Assembly (NCBI RefSeq): GCF_009659535.1 | Contig: NZ_VJZZ01000002.1 | Span: 62,001-126,000, forward strand | DNA length: 64,000 bases | Source of the DNA: Aggregicoccus sp. 17bor-14 | Lineage (GTDB): Bacteria > Myxococcota > Myxococcia > Myxococcales > Myxococcaceae | Direction: 5' to 3' | Shown here: positions 1 through 9,609 of the stretch, piece after piece | How positions within the stretch are numbered: position 1 is the first letter of the stretch | How the letters are laid out: each line of letters begins with the position of its first letter | Notes under the pieces: generated by a model | Told to the model about the DNA's origin: nothing | The model's input: only the letters and a program-made list of their open reading frames with translations | Database searches by the model: none | Made by a program: the position numbers and the translations under genes

Positions 1-2145
1 CACGTGGGCATGCTGCTCAACCTGGTGCTCGCGGTGGCGGTGCTCGGCGGCGAGGGGCTCGGGCTCGAGCACCCGCTGCTGCGCTACGCCGGCGCGCCGC
101 GCGTCTCCTACGGGGAGATGAGCGGCTACGGGCCCGAGCTCGGCTCCTTCCTGCTCTTCATGGCCTACTGGTCCGCCTTCGCCGCGCTGCTCGCGCTCGT
201 CACGGCGGGGCTGTGGCGCCGCGGCCGCGTCACGGCCCTGCGCACGCGGCTGCGGCGCCTGCCGGGGCAGTGGGGGCGCCCGGGAGCCATCGCCGCGGGG
301 GTGTGCGCGCTGCTGCTGGTGACGACCGGCGCGCTCGCGTTCCGCGGGGGCAACGTGCGCCACACCTGGGAGTCCTCCGAGGCGCGCGTGCAGTGGCGCG
401 TGGACTACGAGCGGCGCTACGGGCAGCTGCAGCACGTGCCGCAGCCGCAGGTGGTGGGCGTGCGCGCGGACGTGGACCTCTTCCCCGCGCAGGGGCGCTA
501 CGCCGCACGCGGCACGCTGCGGCTGCGCAACGAGACGCAGGCCCCCATCGACACGGTGTGGGTGACGCTGGACCGGGAGCTGCAGGGCGTGCAGCTCACG
601 CTCTCGGGCGCGCACGAGCGCGAGCACGACGCGCGCTTCGGCACCTGGGCCTTCGCGCTGCTGCGGCCGCTGCCGCCGGGTGGGGAGGCGGAGCTCGCCT
701 TCGCGCTCGCCACCGAGGCGCCCGGCATCCGCGCTGCGGACTTCGACCCCTCGGTGGTGGAGAACGGCAGCTACCTCACGGGTGGGCAGGCCTTCCCGCA
801 GGTGGGCTTTCGCCAGAGCTTCCTGCTGCGGGACCCGGACGAGCGCCGGCTGCGCGGCCTGCCCCCGCTCGCGCCCGTGCCCGGGCCCGAAGAGGCGGAC
901 GCACCGCAGACCCGCGACCCGTGGATGACGTTCGAGACCACCGTCTCCACCTCCGCGGACCAGGTGGCAGTGTCACCCGGGCGGCGGGTGAAGCAGTGGG
1001 AGTCGGGCGGCCGGCGCTACTTCCAGTACGCGAGCGATGGGCCGATGAGCCCCAACGTCTCGTACGCCTCGGCGCGCTACGAGGTGCGGCGCGTGCAGCA
1101 CCGCGGCGTGGACGTGGAGGTGTACTTCCACCCCGCGCACCGCATGAACGTGCCGCGCATCCTCGAGGCCGCCACGCACTCGCTGGACCTCTTCTCCGAG
1201 GCCTTCGGCCCCTATCCGCACGGCTCGCTGCGCATCGTGGAGGTGCCCAGCACCTGGGGCTTCGGCGCCTACGCGCAGCCGGGCATCGTGTGGTTCACCG
1301 AGGACCGCGGCTTCCTCACCGACCTGCGCCGCCCCGGCACCCTGGACCTGGTGACGAAGAGGGTGGCGCACGAGGTGGCGCACCAGTGGTGGGGGCACCT
1401 CGTGGACCCGCCGCAGGTGCAGGGACGCCTCGCCATCGTGGAGACGCTCGCCAAGTACGGAGAGATGCGGGTGCTGGGGGAGCTGTACGGCGAGCCCGCG
1501 CTGCGCGAGCTGCGCGCCTTCGAGCTGCAGCGCTACCTCTCGGGCCGCGCGGCGCTGGGCAAGGAGGAGCCGGCGCTGGACCGCGTCCTGGACGAGGCGC
1601 ACGTCTACTACTCGAAGGGCGCGCTCGTGATGGCGGGCGCGCAGGAGGTGCTGGGCACGGCGGCGGTGGACCGTGCGCTCAGGCGCCTCGTGGAGACGCA
1701 GGCCTATCCGCACCGGCCCACCTCTCGAGACCTGCTCGCCTTGCTGGAGGAGGGGACGACGCCCGAGCAGCGCGCGCTGCTCGAGTCCTGGATGAAGGAG
1801 CGCATCCTCTACGACCTGCAGGTGCGCGAGGCGAGCTGCGCGCGCGTGGCCGGAGGCTTCCGGGTGACGGCGGTGGTGGCGGCCCGGCGCACCGCGCTGC
1901 GCGAGGGGCAGGAGGTGGAGCTGCCGATGGATGAGCCGGTGGAAGTAGCGCTGCTGAGTGAGGACCCGGAGCGCGACTTCTCCGCGCAGACGGTGCTCCG
2001 GCGCGAGCGGCTGCAGGTGCGCGGGCCGCTGCAGACGCTCACGCTCGACGTGCAGCAGTGCCCCGCGTACTTCGCCGTCGACCCCTTCCTGCGGCGCGTG
2101 GACAAGGACCGCATGGACGACGTGCTCGCGGTGGACCGCCGGTAG
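1..2145 (+). CDS. ABC-2 permease / M1 aminopeptidase fusion (5' truncated)
   Basis: The reading frame is open at base 1, so the gene starts upstream of the window; the visible part is 714 codons. The visible N-terminus holds about three hydrophobic segments (near residues 1-15, 45-70 and 95-115), consistent with the last helices of an ABC-2 type permease. The rest is a soluble domain with the M1 zinc peptidase signature HEVAHQWWGH at about residue 456, followed by ETLAKYGE, which supplies the third zinc ligand. Upstream, WGFGAYAQPG sits where M1 enzymes carry their exopeptidase loop. Permease-M1 fusions are known in bacteria; the partner ATPase is expected upstream. A weak GAGCGC/GCGCTC hairpin (2158-2174) follows the stop. 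Substrate unknown. Confidence 0.85.
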   Translation, partial: HVGMLLNLVLAVAVLGGEGLGLEHPLLRYAGAPRVSYGEMSGYGPELGSFLLFMAYWSAFAALLALVTAGLWRRGRVTALRTRLRRLPGQWGRPGAIAAGVCALLLVTTGALAFRGGNVRHTWESSEARVQWRVDYERRYGQLQHVPQPQVVGVRADVDLFPAQGRYAARGTLRLRNETQAPIDTVWVTLDRELQGVQLTLSGAHEREHDARFGTWAFALLRPLPPGGEAELAFALATEAPGIRAADFDPSVVENGSYLTGGQAFPQVGFRQSFLLRDPDERRLRGLPPLAPVPGPEEADAPQTRDPWMTFETTVSTSADQVAVSPGRRVKQWESGGRRYFQYASDGPMSPNVSYASARYEVRRVQHRGVDVEVYFHPAHRMNVPRILEAATHSLDLFSEAFGPYPHGSLRIVEVPSTWGFGAYAQPGIVWFTEDRGFLTDLRRPGTLDLVTKRVAHEVAHQWWGHLVDPPQVQGRLAIVETLAKYGEMRVLGELYGEPALRELRAFELQRYLSGRAALGKEEPALDRVLDEAHVYYSKGALVMAGAQEVLGTAAVDRALRRLVETQAYPHRPTSRDLLALLEEGTTPEQRALLESWMKERILYDLQVREASCARVAGGFRVTAVVAARRTALREGQEVELPMDEPVEVALLSEDPERDFSAQTVLRRERLQVRGPLQTLTLDVQQCPAYFAVDPFLRRVDKDRMDDVLAVDRR

Positions 2146-2294
2146 CGCATCCCCCTCGAGCGCGCTTCGCGCTCCTCTGCCCGCTGGGCAGCTGGCGTCC
2201 GGGACGAGGCCACTGTCGCCCACATTCTGGACGAGACGGGTCCAATTGCCGCGCCCTGCGCCCCGCTCCAGCTCTGTGTTGGGAGGGGAACGCC

Positions 2295-3449
2295 ATGTTG
2301 CAGACCGGTGTGCAGAGGAAGCGTCTGGTGTTGGCCGTGGTGGCCGTGGTCTCCGTACTGGGGTGCGGAGGGGAGGGTCTGGAGGAGACAGGGGCGCCCG
2401 GGGAGACCGCGCAGCAGCAGTCGGAGCTCAAGCGCCCGCGGGTGCCGAAGCTGACGGCGCAGGACAGCGGCACCACCCAGCGGCTGCAGGCGATCAGCCC
2501 GGTGAGTGCGCGCGTGGTGTGGGCGAGCGGCGTGGGCGGCACCTTCGCGCTCACCACGAATGGCGGGGCCACGTGGCACTCGGGCGTAGTGCCGGGCGCC
2601 GAGGCGCTGCAGTTTCGCGACGTGGAGGGGGTGAGCGAGAAGGTCGCCTACCTCATGGCGGCGGGGTCGGGCGAGGACTCGCGCATCTACAAGACGGAGG
2701 ACGGCGGGCGCACCTGGAAGGAGCAGTTCCGCAACACGGACCCCGCGGCCTTCTACGACTGCTTCGCGTTCTGGACGCCGGAGCGCGGCATCACCATGAG
2801 CGATGCGGTGGAAGGGCGCTTCCCCGTCATCCGCACCACGGACGGCGAGGCGTGGCGGGACATCGGCGACAACCTGCCCGGGGCACAGACGGGCGAGGCC
2901 GCGTTCGCTGCGAGCGGCACCTGCGTCGCGGTGCAGGGCAAGCAGCGCGCGTGGATCGCCACCGGCGGCGCCGAGCACGCGCGCATCCTCGCCACCACCG
3001 ACGGCGGCAAGACGTGGGCGTCCTACGCCACGCCGACCGTGCAGGGCACGCCGAGCTCCGGCGTGCTCTCGGTCGCCTTCCGCGACGCGCGCCACGGCAT
3101 CCTCGGCGCCGGCGAGCTCGCCGCGCCCACGGAGTTCGCGGACACCGTCGCCCGCTCGAGCGACGGGGGCAAGACGTGGAGCCTGACGAGCCGCCCGCCC
3201 TTCCCGGGCGCCATCTACGGGCTCGCCTACGCGGACTCGAAGGAGGCCATCGACCGCCGCGGGGGCAGCTCGCGCTTCGTGCCCGCCGTCGTCGCCACCG
3301 GGCCGGGCGGGGCGGCGGTGACGTTCAACGAGGGCAACTCGTGGACGCCGCTGCAGGGCGTGGACAACTACTGGGCCGTGGCCTTCGCGGACGAGCGCAC
3401 GGGCTGGCTCGTGGGCACCGAGGGGCGCATCCTGAAGATCCGCTTCTAG
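2295..3449 (+). CDS. YCF48/BNR-repeat beta-propeller lipoprotein
   Basis: This is a 384-residue protein. I chose ATG 2295 because GGGAGGGG lies 6 bases upstream and because the next 20 residues form a lipoprotein signal ending in LGCGG; the open frame extends further upstream without a signal. The body carries repeated DGGKTW, DGGRTW and NGGATW elements, the Asp-box/BNR pattern of YCF48-like seven-bladed propellers, and ends with [13 protein letters not shown], a typical last blade. It probably sits in the cell envelope as a binding or scaffold protein rather than an enzyme, since no sialidase catalytic residues are evident. It stands alone and is followed by a strong hairpin at 3472-3504. 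Confidence 0.85.
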   Translation: MLQTGVQRKRLVLAVVAVVSVLGCGGEGLEETGAPGETAQQQSELKRPRVPKLTAQDSGTTQRLQAISPVSARVVWASGVGGTFALTTNGGATWHSGVVPGAEALQFRDVEGVSEKVAYLMAAGSGEDSRIYKTEDGGRTWKEQFRNTDPAAFYDCFAFWTPERGITMSDAVEGRFPVIRTTDGEAWRDIGDNLPGAQTGEAAFAASGTCVAVQGKQRAWIATGGAEHARILATTDGGKTWASYATPTVQGTPSSGVLSVAFRDARHGILGAGELAAPTEFADTVARSSDGGKTWSLTSRPPFPGAIYGLAYADSKEAIDRRGGSSRFVPAVVATGPGGAAVTFNEGNSWTPLQGVDNYWAVAFADERTGWLVGTEGRILKIRF

Positions 3450-3471
3450 GGCGCGGTGTGCAGGCGGGCAG

Positions 3472-3504
3472 GCCGCCGCGTGGGACCGCAGTCCCAGCGG
3501 CGGC
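3472..3504 (+). terminator. hairpin after the BNR lipoprotein gene
   Basis: The arms GCCGCCGC (3472-3479) and GCGGCGGC (3497-3504) enclose TGGGAC/GTCCCA with a CGCA loop, giving a 14-bp stem with one bulged G, 23 bases after the stop codon. There is no clear T tract, so it may be an intrinsic terminator of the GC-rich type or simply an mRNA 3' end protector. Confidence 0.6.
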
Positions 3505-3543
3505 GCAGCGCGAGGAGTATGACCTTGCGCACGGGGTGCGCCG

Positions 3544-5775
3544 ATGGCTGACGGGATAGAACGGCCCGCGAACGTGGAGCGCTACCTGCGCCTCCTCATC
3601 TGGGTGGGCGGCCCCTTCGCGCTCGGCAAGCTGGTCGCCTCGCTCCTCTTCGGCAGCCTGCGGCTCTTCCTGAGCGCGCTGGCGCTCAGCTCGATGGTGG
3701 GGGTGGCAGCATGGGGCCGGCGCGGGGTGCGGCAGGGGCGCGCCGAGCAGGTGCTGCGCAAGGCCGGCTGGGTGCTGTTGCTCATCCCCATGGTGGGCGC
3801 GACGGCGGTGCCGCAGCTGAGCACCACCTACGTGCTCTTCCCGGTGCTTGCGCTCGCCGCGACGCTGCCCTCGCTGGAGCGGCCGCTGCTGCGGCGCTTC
3901 ATCGTCACGGCCGTGGCCACGGAGCTGGTGGTGGGCTGCTCTCAGGCCTTCCTCGCGCCCGCTCCCGGCATTCCCCGCGCCTTCGTGCAGCTGGTGCTGG
4001 TGACGGGGCTGGGGTGTGCGTCCGTGGTGCTGCTGGTGCTGCTCGTGCAGTCGCGGCTGCAGCTGCGCGAGCGGATGCGGGAGACGGCGCGCAGCGAGGC
4101 GCGCTTCCGCTCGCTGGTGGAGGCCTCCGCCACGCTGGTGTGGACGGCGAGCGCGGAGGGGCAGGTGCAACACTCCGCCCGCTGGCAGGCCTTCACCGGG
4201 CAGACGCCTTCGGAGAGCGCGGGCTTCGGCTGGCTGGAGGCGCTGCACCCGCAGGACCGCGCCCAGGCGCTGCACGACTGGCGGCAGGCCGTGGCGAGCC
4301 AGGCGCCGCACGATGGCGAGGTGCGGGTGCGCCGGGCCGAGGGCGGCCATGCGTGGCTGCACGTGCGCGCGGCGCCGGTGCGCGGCGCGGACGGCCAGGT
4401 CCTCGAGTGGATCGGCTCGGCCGTGGACGTGACGGCGGGGCACCTCGCCGAGGTGCGGCGGCACGTGCTCTCCGACGTGAGCCTCGCGCTCGTCGGCACG
4501 CTGGACCTGGAGGACACGCTGCAGCGCATCGCGCACTGCCTGGTGCTGCGGCTCGCCGACGGGTGCCTGGTGCGCCTCTTCGAGGGCACGGCGCCCGCGG
4601 TGGGCTTCGCGCACGTGGACCCGGAGGACGAGCTGCGCCTGGGCGCGCTGGCCGCGCACCCGCAGTGGCTGCGCGAGCTGCACTTCGGCTCGGCGGAGGT
4701 GCAGCGCAGCGGGCGCGCCCACCTGCTGGAGGACTACGCGGCGAGCGCGCGCGAGGTGCTGCGCGGTGCGCCGCCGGCCCTCGCGCGCGCCGTCTCCGCG
4801 CTCGCGGTGCACTCCGTGCTCAGCGTGCCCCTGCCGGCGCGCAGCGGGCACGTGCTGGGCGCCCTCACCCTGTTCACGACGGGCGAGCATGCGCGGCGCC
4901 TCGGCGCCCAGGAGCTGGAGACCGCCGAGGAGGTGGGCCGGCACTGCGCGCTCGCGCTGGAGAACGCGCTGCTGTACCGCCAGGCCCAGGACGCGGTGCG
5001 CACCCGGGAGGACTTCCTCGCGGTGGCGAGCCACGAGCTGCGCACGCCGCTCGCCGCGCTCAACCTCTCGCTCGAGGGGCTCGAGCGTCACCTGCAGCCC
5101 GACGCGCGGGCGCTGGACGCCCCCTGGGTGCGCGAGCGCGTGCGGCGCCTCAAGCGCCACGCCCGGCGGCTCGAGCGGCTGGTGGAGGCACTGCTGGACG
5201 TGGCGCGCATCGCGGGCGGACGGCTGCAGCTGCAGCTGGAGGAGGTGGACCTCGTGGCCCTCACCCGGGAGGTGGTGGAGCGGCTGAGCGATGAGACCGT
5301 GCAGTCGGAGCGGGTGGGAGAGCGGGTGCGGGTGCACGCGCACGGGCCGGTGGTGGGCCGCTGGGACCGGCTGCGGGTGGAGCAGACGGTGGAGAACCTG
5401 GTCACCAACGCGCTGAAGTACGGCGAGCACGGGCCGGTGCAGGTGGAGGTGGAACGCGAGGGCGCGCTCGCCCTGCTGCGCGTCACCGACGAGGGCCTGG
5501 GCATCCCGCCCGAGAAGCACGCGAGCATCTGGGACAAGTTCGAGCGCCACGTGTCCGGACGCCACTACGGCGGGCTGGGCCTCGGCCTGTACATCGTGCG
5601 CGAGGCGGTGGACGCGCTGGGCGGGCAGGTGTCGGTGGCCTCGACCGCGGGCCACGGCGCCACCTTCACCGTGCGCCTGCCGCTCGCGGGCCCCGCCCTG
5701 CAGCTCGCCGGGCTCGCGGAGGCGCGGCCGCGCGCGCACCGCGACCTGCCCCCGTCCGCCGGCGCGACGCACTGA
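3544..5775 (+). CDS. membrane hybrid PAS-GAF sensor histidine kinase
   Basis: The 743-residue protein starts with about 150 residues of hydrophobic helices, so it is membrane anchored. A PAS domain follows (about 185-305, starting RFRSLVEASATLVW), then a GAF domain (about 310-475), a HisKA dimerisation domain with phospho-acceptor His near residue 497 in SHELRTPLAALN, and a HATPase domain with N box VENLVTNALKY and G boxes DEGLGIPPEK and GLGLGLYIV. All catalytic boxes look intact. No response regulator lies next to it, so it is an orphan kinase, as is common in myxobacteria. The ATG start is supported by the signal-like first helix, although no strong ribosome binding site precedes it. Confidence 0.9.
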   Translation: MADGIERPANVERYLRLLIWVGGPFALGKLVASLLFGSLRLFLSALALSSMVGVAAWGRRGVRQGRAEQVLRKAGWVLLLIPMVGATAVPQLSTTYVLFPVLALAATLPSLERPLLRRFIVTAVATELVVGCSQAFLAPAPGIPRAFVQLVLVTGLGCASVVLLVLLVQSRLQLRERMRETARSEARFRSLVEASATLVWTASAEGQVQHSARWQAFTGQTPSESAGFGWLEALHPQDRAQALHDWRQAVASQAPHDGEVRVRRAEGGHAWLHVRAAPVRGADGQVLEWIGSAVDVTAGHLAEVRRHVLSDVSLALVGTLDLEDTLQRIAHCLVLRLADGCLVRLFEGTAPAVGFAHVDPEDELRLGALAAHPQWLRELHFGSAEVQRSGRAHLLEDYAASAREVLRGAPPALARAVSALAVHSVLSVPLPARSGHVLGALTLFTTGEHARRLGAQELETAEEVGRHCALALENALLYRQAQDAVRTREDFLAVASHELRTPLAALNLSLEGLERHLQPDARALDAPWVRERVRRLKRHARRLERLVEALLDVARIAGGRLQLQLEEVDLVALTREVVERLSDETVQSERVGERVRVHAHGPVVGRWDRLRVEQTVENLVTNALKYGEHGPVQVEVEREGALALLRVTDEGLGIPPEKHASIWDKFERHVSGRHYGGLGLGLYIVREAVDALGGQVSVASTAGHGATFTVRLPLAGPALQLAGLAEARPRAHRDLPPSAGATH

Positions 5776-5877
5776 GCGGCGCCCGTGGACGCAGCGCAGA
5801 GCCCTCCGGAGCCGCCCTTGCGGCGCCGCGAGGACTGCGCTGAGGTCGCGCCCCTCTCCAGCCCCCCGAGACCCCCG

Positions 5878-7749
5878 ATGCGCGCTGCACGCCCACCGCT
5901 GCTGCTCTCCCTGCTGGTCTCCCTCGCCGGCTGCCGCACGGTCGCGCCGCCCGCCGCCGCCGCGAAGCCCGCCGCCCCGGCCCCCGCCGCCCCTTCCGCC
6001 GACGCGCGGCTCACGCAGTGGGTGGAGCAGTCCTTCGAGGCGCGCCTCGCGCTCGCCCCCACCCTCGCCACCTCCATCGGCGACAACCGCTTCAACCACC
6101 TGTACGCGGACGACCTGTCGGATGCGCACCGTGCGCGCATGCGCGCGCTGCTCGAGGAGGGGCTCGCCGGAGCGCGCGCCATCGACCCGCGCGCCCTCTC
6201 GGAGCAGGGGCGCCTGACGCACACCCTCTTCGTGCGCGGCCTCGAGCTCGAGCTCGCCGGCCTGCGCTTCCCGCAGCACCTGCTGCCCGTCAACCAGTTC
6301 TCCAGCGCGCCGAGCGCCTTCGCGCAGATGGGCGCGGGCGGAGGCCTGCACCCGTTCAAGACGACGAAGGACTACGAGGACTTCCTCTCGCGCATGGACG
6401 GGTACCTCGCCTGGAACGCGTCCGCCATCGCGCGCCTGCGCGAGGGCGTGCAGGCGGGCGTGGTGCTGCCGCGCGTCGTCGTCGAGCGCACCCTGCCGCA
6501 GCTCGCGGCGCACGTGGTCGCGCGCGCCGAGGACAGCCTCTTCTGGGGCCCGGTGGCGCACTTCCCCGAGGGCGTGCCCGAGGCAGACCGCGCGAGGCTC
6601 ACGGCCGCCTACCGCGCCGCCATCGAGGGCAAGCTCGCGCCCGCCTACCGGCGCCTGCACGACTTCCTGCGCGACGAGTACCTGCCGCACGCGCGCAGCA
6701 GCGTGGGGCTGGGCGCGCTTCCCGGTGGGGACGCCTGGTACGCGTACCTCGTGCGCCGCTCCACCACGACGGAGCTCACTCCGGATGCGCTGCACGCGCT
6801 CGGCCTCTCGGAGGTGGCGCGCATCCACCGGGAGCTCGAGGCGCTGATGCGCGAGGTGGGCTTCACGGGAGACCGCGCCGCCTTCAACAAGCACGTGATG
6901 GGCCTGAGCGCGCTGCGCTTCAAGAGCCGCGAGGACATGCTCGAGCGCCACCGCGCCTTCAAGGAGCGCGTGGAGGGGCTCACCCCGCGCCTCTTCTCGC
7001 TCATCCCGCGCCAGACCTACGAGGTGCGCGCGGTGGAGGCGTTCCGCGAGAAGAGTGCCTCCATCGGCGCCTACCAGGCGGCCACGGCGGACGGCAGCCG
7101 CCCGGGCATCTTCTACGTGAACACCCGCGACTGGGCCGAGGTGCCGGCGACCACCGTCGAGGCCCTCACCCTGCACGAGGGCGCTCCAGGCCACCACTTC
7201 CAGCTCTCCGTGCAGCGCAGCCTCGAGTCCCTGCCGCGCTTTCGCCGCTTCGGCAGCTACACCGCCTACGTGGAGGGCTGGGGCCTCTACGCCGAGACGC
7301 TCGGGACCGAGCTGGGCGTGTACACCGACCCCTACCAGCGCTACGGCGCGCTCTCCGAGGAGCTGTGGCGCGCGGTGCGCCTCGTGCTCGACACCGGCCT
7401 GCACGCCCGGGGCTGGACGCGCGAGGAGGCCATCGCCTACGGGCTGCAGAACGGTACCCGCTCCGAGAAGCAGGTGGTGGCCGAGGTGGAGCGCTTCATC
7501 GCCATCCCCGGCCAGGCCCTTGCGTACAAGGTGGGGCAGCTGAAGCTCTCCGAGCTGCGCGCCCGGGCCGAGCGCGCGCTCGGGCCGCGCTTCGACGTGA
7601 AGGCCTTCCACCGCGAGGTGCTGGAGGACGGCGCCATGCCGCTCGACGTGCTCTCGGAGAAGCTCGACGCGTGGATTGCCCGAGAGGCGGCCCGCGACGG
7701 GTGCTCCGGAAGCACGGAGGGGTGTCCCCCGAGTCCGCGGGCGGGGTGA
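5878..7749 (+). CDS. DUF885 family lipoprotein (putative zinc peptidase)
   Basis: ATG 5878 gives a lipoprotein signal with lipobox LAGC within the first 20 residues; an upstream in-frame GTG at 5785 would add a charged proline-rich leader and spoil the signal. The 623-residue protein has the DUF885 hallmark HEGAPGHHFQ at about residue 433, a variant HExxxGH metal site, followed by a conserved YVEGWGLYAE segment. Family members are thought to be metallopeptidases, but substrates are mostly unknown. After the signal comes an Ala/Pro-rich linker (about 20-45), consistent with tethering to the outer membrane. The gene sits between two sensor kinase genes without obvious operon structure. Confidence 0.88.
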   Translation: MRAARPPLLLSLLVSLAGCRTVAPPAAAAKPAAPAPAAPSADARLTQWVEQSFEARLALAPTLATSIGDNRFNHLYADDLSDAHRARMRALLEEGLAGARAIDPRALSEQGRLTHTLFVRGLELELAGLRFPQHLLPVNQFSSAPSAFAQMGAGGGLHPFKTTKDYEDFLSRMDGYLAWNASAIARLREGVQAGVVLPRVVVERTLPQLAAHVVARAEDSLFWGPVAHFPEGVPEADRARLTAAYRAAIEGKLAPAYRRLHDFLRDEYLPHARSSVGLGALPGGDAWYAYLVRRSTTTELTPDALHALGLSEVARIHRELEALMREVGFTGDRAAFNKHVMGLSALRFKSREDMLERHRAFKERVEGLTPRLFSLIPRQTYEVRAVEAFREKSASIGAYQAATADGSRPGIFYVNTRDWAEVPATTVEALTLHEGAPGHHFQLSVQRSLESLPRFRRFGSYTAYVEGWGLYAETLGTELGVYTDPYQRYGALSEELWRAVRLVLDTGLHARGWTREEAIAYGLQNGTRSEKQVVAEVERFIAIPGQALAYKVGQLKLSELRARAERALGPRFDVKAFHREVLEDGAMPLDVLSEKLDAWIAREAARDGCSGSTEGCPPSPRAG

Positions 7750-7908
7750 GCAGCAGCAGGACGTAGAGGCCGAGAATCTGCGTCTGGTGCGGCCCCTGAG
7801 GCGCTGGCAAGGCACGCCTGCCCGACCGGCGAGCATGCGGCGCGACGGGGACCCTCCTGCGGTGAGGCTTCTCGGGCCGGGACCCTTCCCGTACGCTGCC
7901 CGCCGCCC

Positions 7909-9498
7909 ATGCTCGAAGCGCCCCTGCCCCTCGATGAGCCGAAGCGCCTGCGGGCGCTGCATGCGCTCGGCCTTCTCGACACGCCGCCGGAGGAGCGCTT
8001 CGAGCGCATCGTGCGGATGACGCGCGAGGTGCTCGACGTGCCCATCGCGCTGGTGTCGCTGGTGGACGCGGAGCGCCAGTGGTTCAAGGCGCGCTGCGGG
8101 CTGGAGGCGACGGAGACCCCGCGCCGCATCTCCTTCTGCGCCCACGCCATCCTCTCCTCCGAGCTCTTCCTCGTGCCGGACACGCTCGCGGACGTGCGCT
8201 TTCGCGACAACCCGCTGGTGACGGGCGCACCCCACGCGCGCTTCTACGCGGGCCAGCCCCTGCACGCGCCGGACGGCAGCCGGGTGGGCACGCTGTGCGT
8301 GCTGGACACGCAGCCGCGCAGGCTCACGGACCGCGAGCGCCGGCAGCTCGCGGACCTGGGCGCGTGGGCCGAGGGCGAGCTGCACACCCTCACCCTGCGC
8401 CAGGCGCGCGTGGCGCTCCTGCAGCAGGAGCACTTCTTCGCGCTCGCCGCGGACCTGCTCGTCATCGCGGACTTCGACGGCCGGCTGCACCAGCTCTCGC
8501 GCTCGTGGGAGGCGCTGCAGGGCGTGCCGCTCGCGCGGCTGCGCGAGCGCGGGCTGCTCGAGCTCGTGGCGCCCGAGGACCGGGACGCGGTGGAGCGGGC
8601 GCTCGCGCGGGCGCGCGAGGCGGGGCGGCAGGTGGCCTTCGAGCACCGCAGCCGGGGCGCGGACGGCGCCGAGCGCTGGCTGCAGTGGAGCGCGGTGCCG
8701 CACCCCGGGGAGCGGCTGCTCTACGCGGTGGCGCGCGACGTGACGGCGCAGAAGCAGCTGGAGGCGGAGCGCGCGCGGGTGCAGCAGATGAAGAGCGAGT
8801 TCGTGTCCACCGTGAGCCACGAGCTGCGCACGCCCCTCACCTCCATCCGCGGCTCGCTGGGCCTGCTCGCGGGCGGGGTGGCGGGGCCGCTGCCGGAGAG
8901 CGCGCAGCAGATGGTGCGCATCGCGCAGGGCAACAGCGAGCGGCTCGTGCGGCTCATCAACGACATCCTCGACCTGGAGAAGGTGGAGCGCGGCGAGCTC
9001 TCCTTCGCGCCGCGGGTGGTGGAGCTCGAGGCGCTGCTGCGCCACGCCGTGGAGGCGGCGGAGGGGCTCGCGCAGGCGGCCGGGGTGCGGCTCGCGCTGC
9101 GGGTGGAGGCGGGCGGGGTGCGCGTGCATGCGGACCCGGACCGGCTGCTGCAGGTGCTCGCCAACCTCCTGTCCAACGCGGTGAAGTTCAGCCCCGAGGG
9201 CGGCGAGGTGCTCGCGCGCCTGCGCTGCACGCCCCAGGCGGTGCGCGTGAGCGTGGAGGACCGGGGGCCCGGGGTGCCCGAGGCCTTCCGGGCGCGGCTC
9301 TTCGAGCGCTTCGCGCAGGCGGACAGCTCGGACACGCGCGCGAAGGGGGGCACGGGCCTGGGGCTCGCCATCAGCCGCGCGCTGGTGGCCGGCATGGGCG
9401 GCTGGCTCGACTACGGCCCGCGCGAGGAGGGCGGGAGCTGCTTCTGGCTCGAGCTGCCCCCCTGGCATCCGGAGGCCCCCGGCACCACCGTCCCCTGA
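7909..9498 (+). CDS. GAF-PAS sensor histidine kinase (soluble)
   Basis: This 529-residue protein has no membrane segment. The first 30 residues plus a GAF domain (about 25-165) match the common module starting with ...LDTPPEERFERI. A PAS domain (about 180-280) follows, then a HisKA domain with the phospho-acceptor His near residue 304 in SHELRTPLTSIRGSLG, and a HATPase domain with N box LANLLSNAVKFSP and G boxes DRGPGVP and GTGLGLAIS. It is a complete cytoplasmic kinase with no regulator gene beside it. A perfect 10-bp hairpin follows 68 bases after the stop. The signal it senses cannot be read from the sequence. Confidence 0.9.
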   Translation: MLEAPLPLDEPKRLRALHALGLLDTPPEERFERIVRMTREVLDVPIALVSLVDAERQWFKARCGLEATETPRRISFCAHAILSSELFLVPDTLADVRFRDNPLVTGAPHARFYAGQPLHAPDGSRVGTLCVLDTQPRRLTDRERRQLADLGAWAEGELHTLTLRQARVALLQQEHFFALAADLLVIADFDGRLHQLSRSWEALQGVPLARLRERGLLELVAPEDRDAVERALARAREAGRQVAFEHRSRGADGAERWLQWSAVPHPGERLLYAVARDVTAQKQLEAERARVQQMKSEFVSTVSHELRTPLTSIRGSLGLLAGGVAGPLPESAQQMVRIAQGNSERLVRLINDILDLEKVERGELSFAPRVVELEALLRHAVEAAEGLAQAAGVRLALRVEAGGVRVHADPDRLLQVLANLLSNAVKFSPEGGEVLARLRCTPQAVRVSVEDRGPGVPEAFRARLFERFAQADSSDTRAKGGTGLGLAISRALVAGMGGWLDYGPREEGGSCFWLELPPWHPEAPGTTVP

Positions 9499-9565
9499 GG
9501 CTTCGAGCGACCATGGCCCACCTCGCGCTGCCGGCCTCTTCGCGCACTGCACTGCGCGCTGAGGC

Positions 9566-9595
9566 GTCACCGCCTGCTCGGCCCGATGCAGGCGG
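9566..9595. terminator. bidirectional hairpin between convergent genes
   Basis: CACCGCCTGC (9566-9575) and GCAGGCGGTG (9586-9595) form a perfect 10-bp stem with a 10-base loop. It lies between the 3' ends of the kinase gene (9498) and the ion channel gene (9610), which suits a shared terminator. No T tract is present. Confidence 0.55.
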
Positions 9596-9609
9596 TGCAC
9601 GGGCCGCGG

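Noticed and set aside
3325-9600. A minus-strand open frame of about 2090 codons antisense to several kinase genes
   Set aside because: Low-complexity, Arg/His/Leu-rich translation with no motifs, produced by the extreme GC bias; the plus-strand genes on the same segment carry complete domains.
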